Shown piece by piece: positions 14,872 to 22,821 of a stretch of 23,871 nt of DNA. The notes beneath the pieces are model-generated. The model was not told the origin of the DNA. It made no database searches and saw only the letters and a list, made by a program, of their open reading frames with translations. Origin of the DNA: a bacterium (GTDB lineage Bacteria > Spirochaetota > JAHITG01); NCBI GenBank assembly GCA_028711675.1, contig JAQTRT010000010.1, positions 1-23,871 of the forward strand. Reading direction: 5' to 3'. How positions within the stretch are numbered: position 1 is the stretch's first letter; every line of letters begins with the position of its first letter. Made by a program: the position numbers and the translations under genes.

Positions 14872-14894
14872 TTCGTGACGCAGTGCGTCACGAA
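14872..14894. repeat. Perfect 23-base palindrome
   Basis: TTCGTGACGCA (14872-14882) and TGCGTCACGAA (14884-14894) are exact inverted copies around a single central G. No flanking gene needs an operator here, so it is more likely part of a dispersed repeat or a recombination or hairpin-forming site than a regulator site. Confidence 0.55.
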
Positions 14895-14956
14895 AGTGTG
14901 CGATGTCCATCACCGGCACCTCAGATCCAAGCCGGCTTATAATTGTGCTGATACGG

Positions 14957-15389
14957 TCAATTATTTGTATTAAATCCGATCTTCTTAACAGGTTTTTTCT
15001 TTGAGATATCCAGTATTTGCTTAACTAAGGCGGCTAAAGCCAATACCTGATCCTTGTTTTCCTTTATTTGCATTCTGTGCTGATCCACCTCTTTTCCCAA
15101 TGTTTCAATAAGTAAACGCAAAGGGCGATATTCTTAATCCCATTTTTATAAACGGATTGGAGGTCGCAATTTGCGACCTCCAATTCTGCAATTCGCTTTT
15201 TGTCAGTTCAAACATAAAATCATCAGGGAATCTTTTTATATTCCTTTTTACCTGTTCTTTCAGCCGTCTTGTCTGGATCCCGTACAGTTCAGCCAGATCG
15301 AAATCCATCATGACTTTCCTGCCTCTGATCAAATAAGAATCTTTTTGTTGAATGCACCTGCGGCGCATCATTCCCATTGCATAAAGCAA
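14957..15389 (-). pseudogene. ORF6N-domain (KilA-N-type, phage) gene broken by an internal out-of-frame deletion
   Basis: The first 94 codons (from 15389) encode a clear ORF6N domain: SYLIRGRKVMMDFDLAELYG, then TRRLKEQVKRNIKRFPDDFMFELT, then SQIATSN and GLRISPFAFT. Where homologues continue with the E-x-G-V-x-M-L-S block, this frame meets a stop at 15105. Immediately beyond, in another frame, codons for RLLIETLGKEVDQH, then MQIKENKDQVLALAALVKQIL, and a terminal KKIGFNTNN run to a stop at 14957. This matches the coiled C-terminal end typical of ORF6N proteins. About 50-60 central residues are missing, so a deletion fused the two ends in different frames. ORF6N proteins belong to phages and mobile DNA; this is a relic in the junction zone. 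Confidence 0.75.
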
Positions 15390-15391
15390 TC

Positions 15392-15633
15392 ATGTTTTAT
15401 ATAGACGGCCCTCCGGTAAATATAAGGCATGAAAAGATCCAGGACTCTATTAAGAAAGTCATTAAAAAATGGAATTACGATTGGCATACGATTAAATTCA
15501 ATAAAGAAGGCAGCATAATTAATAAATAGATCTTAATAATTTCATGGGTCTTCCGGTCAATGTCGAGATAAACCCTAAAAATAAAAAGTCAATTGTAGGA
15601 TTACCCGAGGGGGTTTTGGTTTTCGGGAAATGA
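15392..15633 (+). other. Two very short open frames of uncertain status
   Basis: ATG 15392 to TAG 15529 encodes 45 residues beginning MFYIDGPPVNIRHEKIQDS, and ATG 15544 to TGA 15633 encodes 29 residues containing GLPVNVEINPKNKKSIVGLP. Neither has a ribosome binding site, but both read like genuine protein sequence with protein-like Gly/Pro spacing. They may be remnants of genes lost when the island formed. The rest of the gap to 15708 is AT-rich and contains a 10-base inverted repeat (AATTAGAAAA type) that may stop transcription from the leftward operon. Confidence 0.25.
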
Positions 15634-15708
15634 ACAACTTTTCTAATTTTTTCTTGAAAAACAAACAGAAAATAGCGAATTAGAAAAAATTTAAAAGTGT
15701 CCCCAAGC

Positions 15709-17520
15709 TTAAAAAATATTGAAAATAGAATAATCTGGCGTTAATCTAAGTGATCGCTCCGAACGAGTCATGGCTTCATTTAAGGACTCCATTTGGCTGT
15801 CTTCCAGACTCATAAATTTGTTGACAATAGCGTTCTTAATTCCAGAATGCCTGTTATCTAAGTATTTTGCAACCTCTTCACGTAGAAAACGATCGCGTCC
15901 TACTATGGAAGTCGAATATCTTTCTATGAAATCAATTTTTTTCTCTTTGCATATATATCTAAAAAAAAGACAAAGAATAAAAAATTGCACGCGGCCTGAT
16001 TTTACGATACTTGTTCTCCATTCCAATCCAAGATCATTTTTTAACACAAGAGCAAACACATTATATATATTTTGCAGAAAAACCAGCAGAGGAGTATTAG
16101 AAGTTTTTCTGTCACTAAAACATCGTCCGTATGCCGCATCACTTTCAAAAAGGTCCGCCAAATTCATAGCTATAGCGAATTCAACTGATGCAGCGGCAAT
16201 TACTCGCGCAATATCCTCCATATAGACGGGTCCCTCAATCGATGCCGAGAAATTGTCATTTAATCTTCGTGGATCAAAATTCTCTATATATTCATATGCA
16301 CCTTCTTGGCGTTCATAAAAAATTTTCATTTCTTGAAGACGGTGTTCCAGTTCGATTTGGATAGGGTCATTAGCCCGTAAAGCAGATGCCGAAATTGCAT
16401 TTTGTCTATTATTATTGACTGTAACAATACGGATAAGTTCCTCATCTCTGGATTGAATCACTCTTATAGGAATGGTTACTCTTCGCCATAGGTCTTCCTG
16501 GATACGTTCAGCTTTTCGAGATGTCGTCCTGAATCTATAGGCTGTAGTAATCGTCTGACATCCATTTAATACATAAGGATCTCTTAACAATAATTGGGCC
16601 CCATCTCTTATTACATCCTTCGCATAAATAGTTACTCCATTATGATATAAAGAAAACATCTCTGGCATGATTTTAGAATCATTCAAACACATCAGTCCCA
16701 ATGTTTCCCTCATTTTCCCGGAAGGACCTTTTTCTACATTTTTCTTTCCAGTAATAAACATTCTGACATTTTTAGAAAAAAGGTCTTCTTTTCTTGTTTC
16801 ATAAAGGACGACAAGATCATGAAGATGTCCAAGCCCAATATACATCGTAGTTGAATCACTCTTAGGGATTATGATTGACTCTCCTTGAAAATAAATCTTT
16901 TCCTGCATCGATGGACAGTTTTCAGGTAATGGTGCTTTTACTATTTCCGAAGGTCCTTCCAGAATAATTTTGGTTTGCCGTTCCTGGAACACATGGCGTA
17001 TTTCTTCCTTGAGATCATCAAGTGCAGAGGAATACTTATTATATAAGACCTCAAGAGGCAATTCACTAAGATGAATCAACACAAAATAAATTTTGATAGC
17101 GGTTTTTTCTTCAATATTCAATCGGTCCAGTTCTGCGCGTAGATTAACCAAAACCTTATTTTCGCGTTCAAAATCAGCCTCGGGAGAAGTAATAGCCATT
17201 TTCAACCATTCTAAAGCCTTATAAAAATCTTTTAATCCTTGCCTAACATACTCCGGCGAAGAGGAATATTTTGACTGTATAATATAAAGGACGGGGGAAG
17301 ATCCTTTTGTTTTATTAATATGAAAAGCATCAATCCCCTTATCGAATCCAGGTCCTCTTGTTCCACTCTTGGCATCAGAGGAATGCTTTATTGCTTCAAT
17401 GTCTGAATAACCAAAAACTCTTACCAAATACCAAGGGGGAAAGCAATCCGCTAGTTCCTCACCAAAAGCATGTTTTTCTTTAAAACTCCTAATACTATTT
17501 TCAATAATTTGAAGAGACAT
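15709..17520 (-). CDS. AIPR family protein (abortive infection phage resistance) with nuclease-like N-terminus
   Basis: A 603-residue cytosolic protein. Its centre matches the AIPR family: LYHNGVTIYAKDVI (292-305), YVLNGCQTITTAYRF (316-330), then VNNNRQNAISASALRANDP (368-386) and an aromatic/charged block FYERQEGAYEY (401-411). The family is named after an abortive-infection system of Lactococcus. The first 100 residues look like a PD-(D/E)xK nuclease: D60/D64 in GFDKGIDAFHI and Q82-S-K84 in YIIQSKYS. The start has a perfect AGGAGGT site 6 bases upstream. It is the last gene of the leftward island, 152 bases after the HNH gene. DNA cleavage triggered by phage is the likely role, by family and context rather than by proof. 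Confidence 0.88.
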   Translation of the reverse strand: MSLQIIENSIRSFKEKHAFGEELADCFPPWYLVRVFGYSDIEAIKHSSDAKSGTRGPGFDKGIDAFHINKTKGSSPVLYIIQSKYSSSPEYVRQGLKDFYKALEWLKMAITSPEADFERENKVLVNLRAELDRLNIEEKTAIKIYFVLIHLSELPLEVLYNKYSSALDDLKEEIRHVFQERQTKIILEGPSEIVKAPLPENCPSMQEKIYFQGESIIIPKSDSTTMYIGLGHLHDLVVLYETRKEDLFSKNVRMFITGKKNVEKGPSGKMRETLGLMCLNDSKIMPEMFSLYHNGVTIYAKDVIRDGAQLLLRDPYVLNGCQTITTAYRFRTTSRKAERIQEDLWRRVTIPIRVIQSRDEELIRIVTVNNNRQNAISASALRANDPIQIELEHRLQEMKIFYERQEGAYEYIENFDPRRLNDNFSASIEGPVYMEDIARVIAAASVEFAIAMNLADLFESDAAYGRCFSDRKTSNTPLLVFLQNIYNVFALVLKNDLGLEWRTSIVKSGRVQFFILCLFFRYICKEKKIDFIERYSTSIVGRDRFLREEVAKYLDNRHSGIKNAIVNKFMSLEDSQMESLNEAMTRSERSLRLTPDYSIFNIF

Positions 17521-17672
17521 GATGACCTCCTAAAGTTTTCTTAGAGTTTGGGACGGTTCTGATTATTCTTTAATTTACTGTTTCGTACTATGTTTTTAAG
17601 AAAAATCAATAAAATAAGTTATTTCTTGAAAACCGGAACCTTCTCCTACGTGATATATTTAGATAGGTGTTA

Positions 17673-18770
17673 CTATAACAATTTACTTAAATGCCATTTA
17701 AAATAATTTCGATTATAATCTGTAATCTCAATTTTAGAATTAATATCTATTTTTAAAAATAAATATTTTTCTTGTGGGATTGTACCTGATATTTGAATTT
17801 TACCATCTTCTTTAAAGGAAATTAAATATTTATCAAATAACGCATCATGCACAGGACAGAGTAATAATCCGTTATTTAGATCAGTCCTTTCTTCATTTGA
17901 TGATTTAGCCCATGCCTTTATATGACTTGCTGTTAATAAACGTTCATCATCAATTTCACATAATTGACATTTTCCATATTTTTCTAATAATTTAGATCTA
18001 AAATATGTTTGTCCAACCCTAGTCTTTACTATACTTTCTTTTTCTGTATCCGTGATTGACAATAATGAAACCTCTTCACTGATTTGAATAATATTACTCT
18101 TTTCTTCTTTAGAAAAGGAATATTGATTTAAGTATTCAGCGTTAAGTTGTTCGAGATATTTTGATTTATCTTGATATAATCCAAATTGATTGGGTGCAGT
18201 TCTTTTTAAGATTTCTATGATCCCTTCTTTTTTAGATTGAAAAAGATCATCAGGCAATACTGGTTTAAAAATAATGTTTTCAAGTGGATCATGAAGCTTA
18301 AAATGTGTTATTCTGGATGCTGTCTGCTTTGTTTGTTGGTCAACTGTACTGAGATTAAATAAAGACCGCATTAAATACACTCTGAATAAAATAATATATG
18401 CATTCCTTGTATTATTAAAGTATTGAAGCGGTGCCTCCGGTTTCCATATTCTGAAAAAATCTGATTCACATAGACTTGTAAGAATTCTTTTTTTTATTTC
18501 TTCTTCGGGTGAGAACCATAAAATAGTGTCTATTATTGCTGAATATTGCGGAATAAATTTTTCTTGTTTTATTTTATGCTGATATTCTTTTCCAAATTCG
18601 GATAATTCATATTTATTCGTTTTCTGAGGAAAGAGTGCATATGTCGTATCTTCTAAAGGGTATGTTTTTACCATCATAATTTGATAATCATGATTATGTT
18701 GATAAGTGTAACCTTTTGTAAGCGCAGCAATATTTGCTGGTTCCGCTTTTAAAAAACGTTCAATTTTCAT
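17673..18770 (-). CDS. HNH endonuclease (HNH_2 type)
   Basis: A 365-residue protein. Residues 1-245 form an unrecognised N-terminal region, rich in Lys, Glu and aromatic residues, that probably supplies target recognition. The C-terminal part is an HNH_2-type nuclease: RVGQTYFR (251-258), a zinc-like pair C268-x-x-C271, ASHIKAW with H283, N299-N300-G, and CPVHDALFD with H308. This ββα-metal core is complete and should cut DNA. No Shine-Dalgarno site precedes the ATG; a TATAAA lies 9 bases upstream. It is separated by 188 bases from the preceding HNH gene, whose nuclease domain has the same order of motifs. Base composition is among the most AT-rich in the window. It is likely a restriction-type defence nuclease. 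Confidence 0.88.
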   Translation of the reverse strand: MKIERFLKAEPANIAALTKGYTYQHNHDYQIMMVKTYPLEDTTYALFPQKTNKYELSEFGKEYQHKIKQEKFIPQYSAIIDTILWFSPEEEIKKRILTSLCESDFFRIWKPEAPLQYFNNTRNAYIILFRVYLMRSLFNLSTVDQQTKQTASRITHFKLHDPLENIIFKPVLPDDLFQSKKEGIIEILKRTAPNQFGLYQDKSKYLEQLNAEYLNQYSFSKEEKSNIIQISEEVSLLSITDTEKESIVKTRVGQTYFRSKLLEKYGKCQLCEIDDERLLTASHIKAWAKSSNEERTDLNNGLLLCPVHDALFDKYLISFKEDGKIQISGTIPQEKYLFLKIDINSKIEITDYNRNYFKWHLSKLL

Positions 18771-18958
18771 TTTTCATTGTTTATAAAAATGTTATTCTGA
18801 TTTTTTAATGTTTTATTTTCTGATATGTTATCAAGGGAAAATATAAAATGTGACTCATTTCCCTTAAACCAGAACCTTCCCCAGACACATCCCCAAACAC
18901 CCATTAAATTGTTTCCCCCCTAAAATATTCAATAAGACACTACAACTTATATCAATTG

Positions 18959-19888
18959 TCATCCTTTATAAATATTATTATTATGCCATTCGACATATTT
19001 ATATTCAGGCCAATAATTTTTATTTGCAGGTAAATTTAATTTACGGCCATGCATATTATAATACTCTCTGCCATTTTCATATTCTTCTTTAATTTTTTTA
19101 CTTACCTCAAAGTGGTAATCTTTTGAGATCGTTACATACCCACTATCCAATAAGTTATGCAGGTCTGATCTTAATAATATTCCATTAGATAATTCATTAG
19201 GACCGTTATCTCTATAGGCATGGATATGTGCAGCTTCTAATGCCGGAAGAGTTTTCTCTAAAGTTACAGAACATCTTCTTTGATAATTATCAATAACCAT
19301 AATACGAAAACTTCCTTGGCCTAAGCGTGGTTTAACAAGTAATTGTTTGCCATATCGTTTTTGCTCCTCAGCGATTTTTATTCCTTTAAATTCTGAGACA
19401 TTTCTATTTAATCGATTTTGAATCTCATTCCATAGATACTTTCCTGCCTCTTCAGAGGTATTATATCCTATCCCTGGTCCAAAATTACGATGCCAATCAG
19501 ATGGTATTGGAATCCATTCATGTTCAGCAAAGAAAAATGGTTGTTCTAATAATATACATCCAATTATAAAATCCTCAATAGTATCGGTTTCTAGACTTCG
19601 ACGCTTTTTAATATTAGAATATAGATCATTATAGGATAATGCTCCATTTTTTATACCAAATGCCTTCCAGGCTAAGCTTATCGGCAGGAAAGTAAAATAA
19701 GCAAAAACGCCTCCGCCAACAATATAATTATAAGGGCTATGGAGTCTAAAGATAAAAAACTCTCCATAATTAATCGCATAAAATCTTTGTCGTCCGTGTG
19801 GTTTCCAAAAATTAACCTCATCCAGATTTGGTATTGATGATAAATTTTTATACCAAGTATAATCTGTTAAACCAACATAAAATCTCAA
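18959..19888 (-). CDS. HNH endonuclease with conserved N-terminal recognition domain
   Basis: A 309-residue protein of a widespread two-domain HNH family. The N-terminal domain (about 1-140) contains RFYVGLTDYTWY, then NFWKP, FRLHSPYNYIVGGG and SLAWKAFGIKNGA. The F-W-x-P and G-G-G pattern recalls PUA/EVE-like modified-base readers, but that is inference. The nuclease domain is of HNH_2 type: RLGQGSFR, C206 in RRCSVT, AAHIHAY (H221, H223), N235-G-I-L-L-R and DLHNLLDSG (H244). I place the start at TTG 19888, with GGGGG just upstream, because homologues begin M-R-x-F/Y-V-G-x-T-D. A second TTG at 19900 directly follows a stop codon. It follows the GIY-YIG gene by about 70 bases and is probably co-transcribed. 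Confidence 0.85.
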   Translation of the reverse strand: MRFYVGLTDYTWYKNLSSIPNLDEVNFWKPHGRQRFYAINYGEFFIFRLHSPYNYIVGGGVFAYFTFLPISLAWKAFGIKNGALSYNDLYSNIKKRRSLETDTIEDFIIGCILLEQPFFFAEHEWIPIPSDWHRNFGPGIGYNTSEEAGKYLWNEIQNRLNRNVSEFKGIKIAEEQKRYGKQLLVKPRLGQGSFRIMVIDNYQRRCSVTLEKTLPALEAAHIHAYRDNGPNELSNGILLRSDLHNLLDSGYVTISKDYHFEVSKKIKEEYENGREYYNMHGRKLNLPANKNYWPEYKYVEWHNNNIYKG

Positions 19889-19961
19889 AAGGACCCCCAA
19901 TTATATCATTTATTTATGTATAAAAACTATTATTGCATTTAAAAATATTATTAATTCATTT

Positions 19962-20825
19962 CTATTTTATTTCAAAGATTTTCTTCAAGGATTGACCATC
20001 TTTGTTTTTCCACTCTAAAGGTCCTGAAGCAGAGCGCGCTAAAATAATGGCAGCGGCAGCACTTGGACTATCAAAAACATAGTCATCTGTAAATACCAGT
20101 TTCCCTTTATCCTCTTTAATTCTCCCTATTTTTAAAAGTTCATCCTTTAAAGCTTTATAAGGATGATTAATAAACGAGTCTGTATCTTTTAAAACCGCTT
20201 CTGAACCTTTAAGAACTCTCAATTTACCGTCATCCAATAATACTCCTTCTGCGGTAGCACCTTTACCGCTGCAATATAATCTTTGTGCAGTTTTTCCCGA
20301 TGGAGTCCCTGTTTCCTGAATAAATATATCAGAGCCCAATAATGGCATAATAAGCGCAATATTTTCATAAAATAATTCCAATCCGCTGATATCCTCTCTG
20401 GGGACATTCGGCTGACGGGGTTGATTGCTGTTTTCTGAAATACATTTTCCCGCATTTTTTAATCTTTCAATACAAATGCTCTCCAGATATTTTGCGCCTG
20501 TTTTAGTTAATGAATCATCCTGACTTATAAAGACCATAACGTCTTTCCACCAGTCTTTCTTGCTTTCCTGTTGCTTAATTCTCTGTTTAAATCCGTCTGC
20601 TTCACCAACATAAACTTTATTTAATCCGCCTTCTTCCGACTCCCCGATTAAAAAATACACGCATGTTTTATTCTGTAAATCAAAATATTCTTCGTTCTGA
20701 AAAATAGCATTAAGCTTGTTGCGAGGCACGCATAGTCCTTTACCGCTCCACTGATCTATCCTGATCTCCCGTACTCCTTTAGGTAATCCGTCAGCGAGGA
20801 AAACCGTGATCTTTTTCGGATTCAT
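19962..20825 (-). CDS. GIY-YIG nuclease with C-terminal DUF4357
   Basis: A 287-residue protein in three parts. An N-terminal strand/loop module covers residues 1-45 (ITVFLADGLPKG, then GKGLCVPRNKL). A GIY-YIG nuclease domain spans about 52-145: VYFLIGE as the GIY strand, VYVGEADGFKQR with Y72, G74 and catalytic R82, and the metal ligand E115 in AKYLESICIE. DUF4357 covers about 180-287, with the signature SPSAAAAIILARSASGPLEW (253-272). All expected catalytic positions are present. One base separates it from the methyltransferase stop codon (TAAGATG), so the two are translationally coupled. That makes it the best candidate for the cutting partner of the methyltransferase, though GIY-YIG/DUF4357 proteins also occur alone. 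Confidence 0.9.
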   Translation of the reverse strand: MNPKKITVFLADGLPKGVREIRIDQWSGKGLCVPRNKLNAIFQNEEYFDLQNKTCVYFLIGESEEGGLNKVYVGEADGFKQRIKQQESKKDWWKDVMVFISQDDSLTKTGAKYLESICIERLKNAGKCISENSNQPRQPNVPREDISGLELFYENIALIMPLLGSDIFIQETGTPSGKTAQRLYCSGKGATAEGVLLDDGKLRVLKGSEAVLKDTDSFINHPYKALKDELLKIGRIKEDKGKLVFTDDYVFDSPSAAAAIILARSASGPLEWKNKDGQSLKKIFEIK

Positions 20826-20826
20826 C

Positions 20827-21969
20827 TTATTTTGGCCTCATTAAAAGAATTAATTCACTTGAAGCTTTTCGCGGGGCCCGTTTCTCTTTGTTCCCACCCA
20901 GAGTACTGAACTTCCCATTAATAATAATCTTTTTTCTAATTGAAAAAAAGGCCCTTGCTGTTTCCTGAATTATTTTACCAGAAAGTCCATTACTACATTT
21001 TCCTTCAGGAAATGTAAAAATAACTGTCGCCCCTGTTTTTGACAAATTAGTGAGTAACTTCGTTAAAGCCTCTTCTGATTGGCTGGGATTACTGAAAGCT
21101 GATTGAGGTCTTTCTATTATTGCAGGATATCGACCTGCACCAGTAACAGGACCACAATCTCCTCGTGCTATTGTTTCCAAGACATGATAAAATCGGCTAT
21201 AATGAACCCCGGAATATGGTGGATCAACAATAACTAAATCTGATGCTCTTAATTTATTTGCTTCTTTAACCGCATCCCCTACATAGGCTTCTCCTAAAGT
21301 TTTAGCATACTGGTTACAAACCTCTTCTAACACTTTTTTACAGACGATTAGTGGGTCGCGTTTCCAAGATGAAAGAAGATATTTCTTAGCTGTCTTTGTA
21401 GGTTGAAACGGTTGAGCTGTATGTCCCGGAGATGCAACACATCGCATTGCTGTGATAATGATCGAGGCTCGACAAACCGTTTTCTCAATCTCATTCTCAG
21501 GCAAATTAGACAACATATGATCAAAGGTCAAGGCCTGCTCAGGACTAAAATAATAACCACCATATGCATTCCAGATCGGACCAATTTCTGAGTTTTGATA
21601 ACATAATTCGCGGCATTTCTCCACATAACTTTTAATAGCTCTTATATCAATCTTAGTAGAAAGATTTAAAGCTTTGTCCCACAAACCTGATTTTATTCGA
21701 TTTTTTTCTACTTTATCAATCCATTTTTTTTCCAGATCTATTGAAGACATTGGAGAGCTTCTATCTAAAATTGATTTAGCCAATACAACTGAATACGCCT
21801 GGAGATCAACAGCCATGACTGGAAGATCAATATTTTCTGCGGCAAATCCAACTACTGAACCAGCACCACAAAAAAGATCAACAATTCTTGTGGCTTTTTT
21901 TGATTCTTCACGAATTAAAGACCCTAGTCCATTTTCAAGCATTACCCTTTTAGAACCCATGTATTTCAT
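20827..21969 (-). CDS. D12-class (Dam-like) DNA adenine N6-methyltransferase
   Basis: A 380-residue methyltransferase predicted to transfer a methyl group from S-adenosylmethionine to adenine N6 in a specific DNA sequence. The N-terminal KYMGSKR (2-8) matches motif X of the class. Motif I is DLFCGAG (31-37, AdoMet binding) and motif IV is DPPY at 249-252 (catalytic). The segment between them (about 80-230) is the likely target-recognition region. It overlaps the preceding gene by 4 bases (ATGA), has GAGGT just upstream of its ATG, and ends one base before the GIY-YIG gene. The layout, with the methylase between an unknown protein and a nuclease, fits a modification/restriction role. Confidence 0.92.
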   Translation of the reverse strand: MKYMGSKRVMLENGLGSLIREESKKATRIVDLFCGAGSVVGFAAENIDLPVMAVDLQAYSVVLAKSILDRSSPMSSIDLEKKWIDKVEKNRIKSGLWDKALNLSTKIDIRAIKSYVEKCRELCYQNSEIGPIWNAYGGYYFSPEQALTFDHMLSNLPENEIEKTVCRASIIITAMRCVASPGHTAQPFQPTKTAKKYLLSSWKRDPLIVCKKVLEEVCNQYAKTLGEAYVGDAVKEANKLRASDLVIVDPPYSGVHYSRFYHVLETIARGDCGPVTGAGRYPAIIERPQSAFSNPSQSEEALTKLLTNLSKTGATVIFTFPEGKCSNGLSGKIIQETARAFFSIRKKIIINGKFSTLGGNKEKRAPRKASSELILLMRPK

Positions 21970-22817
21970 GAGTACCTCGCATATAATGCAACATAAACTG
22001 GGTCAACTACATTAAACTTCATTGTATCAGGACACCAAGAAGGGTTTCGGTGAACATTCCAAAACCTATTACCTGACCCTAAAATATCATCAAGGAATTT
22101 CCTGAACTTTACAATTCGATGATATGCTAAGATCTGAATACTTTCAATATCAAAGAATTTGTCTTCATTCATTTTGGGCACAGAAGAAAACTCAATACTT
22201 GCTATTTGATCTATTCTATTTTTAAGAGCTTCCAGGTCCAGTGGAGCAAAGATGGGAAAATGATTAACATGGTCCCAATAATTAACTTTGTTTCTGTGTG
22301 CACAATCCGATTCTGGTAAATGTTCATAATTGGGGTAAAAAAAGGGATCACCTTTGATCAGTATATGTTCGCTCACATATTTCCAATAGAATTTATGCTC
22401 TTGTTTATCCCCATCTTTCTTCACAATCCTTAAATTGAAATAGTTTCTATCTTTTTCTAGATAAATAACTCTCTTCTCCTTATATAACTGAAAAATACCA
22501 AAAAGATGTGCAAATCCTCGTATTGAATAATGACTAGAGTAATAGCCAGAAACAGAAGCCCAGATACGGCTGGCTTCAGTAAGAGAAGCAGAGATAAGAA
22601 AGCTATGTAAAGACCTAAGCCACATTTCGACAGCTGCGCTAGCAAACCAATTCACTATTTCAGAAGAAGCTCTAACAATATATTCGGCTTTTAATTCTGG
22701 ACGTACAGCTTCTGACAATTTGCGTGCCAAAGTTCCAGGAGCGGGAAAAGAATGTGCTCCTCGTCGATTAAAGCCTTCAAACATAAATACAATTTGTTTT
22801 GATAGCTCTTTATCCAT
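21966..22817 (-). CDS. Uncharacterised 283-residue protein between the DGQHR and methyltransferase genes
   Basis: I do not recognise this protein. It is mostly helical in its first 130 residues: AEYIVRASSEIVNWFASAAV, then EMWLRSLHSFLISASLTEAS, then RIWASVSGYYSSHYSIRGFA and HLFGIFQLY. The Y-Y-S-S-H-Y-S-I-R-G pattern after an alanine-rich helix is reminiscent of HEPN-type helical bundles, but the canonical R-x4-6-H is not present (it reads R-G-F-A-H). The C-terminal half is rich in Trp, Tyr, Asp and His (YWDHVNHFPIF, RFWNVHRNPSWCPDTMKF). There is no signal peptide or clear membrane segment. It starts 4 bases after the DGQHR gene and overlaps the methyltransferase by 4 bases, so it is an obligate part of that unit. 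Confidence 0.75.
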   Translation of the reverse strand: MDKELSKQIVFMFEGFNRRGAHSFPAPGTLARKLSEAVRPELKAEYIVRASSEIVNWFASAAVEMWLRSLHSFLISASLTEASRIWASVSGYYSSHYSIRGFAHLFGIFQLYKEKRVIYLEKDRNYFNLRIVKKDGDKQEHKFYWKYVSEHILIKGDPFFYPNYEHLPESDCAHRNKVNYWDHVNHFPIFAPLDLEALKNRIDQIASIEFSSVPKMNEDKFFDIESIQILAYHRIVKFRKFLDDILGSGNRFWNVHRNPSWCPDTMKFNVVDPVYVALYARYS

Positions 22818-22821
22818 ATTT

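Noticed and set aside
14685..14891. A 68-codon minus-strand frame with ETSSWEQTRKL, vaguely like the ORF6N SSWGGxRKL segment
   Set aside because: The frame runs through two palindromic repeats and has no ribosome binding site; the resemblance is too short to call a second ORF6N relic.
19889..19900. TTG at 19900 as the start of the second HNH gene
   Set aside because: It directly follows a stop codon and would add four residues (MGVL) absent from the conserved family N-terminus; the TTG at 19888 has a G-rich site upstream.
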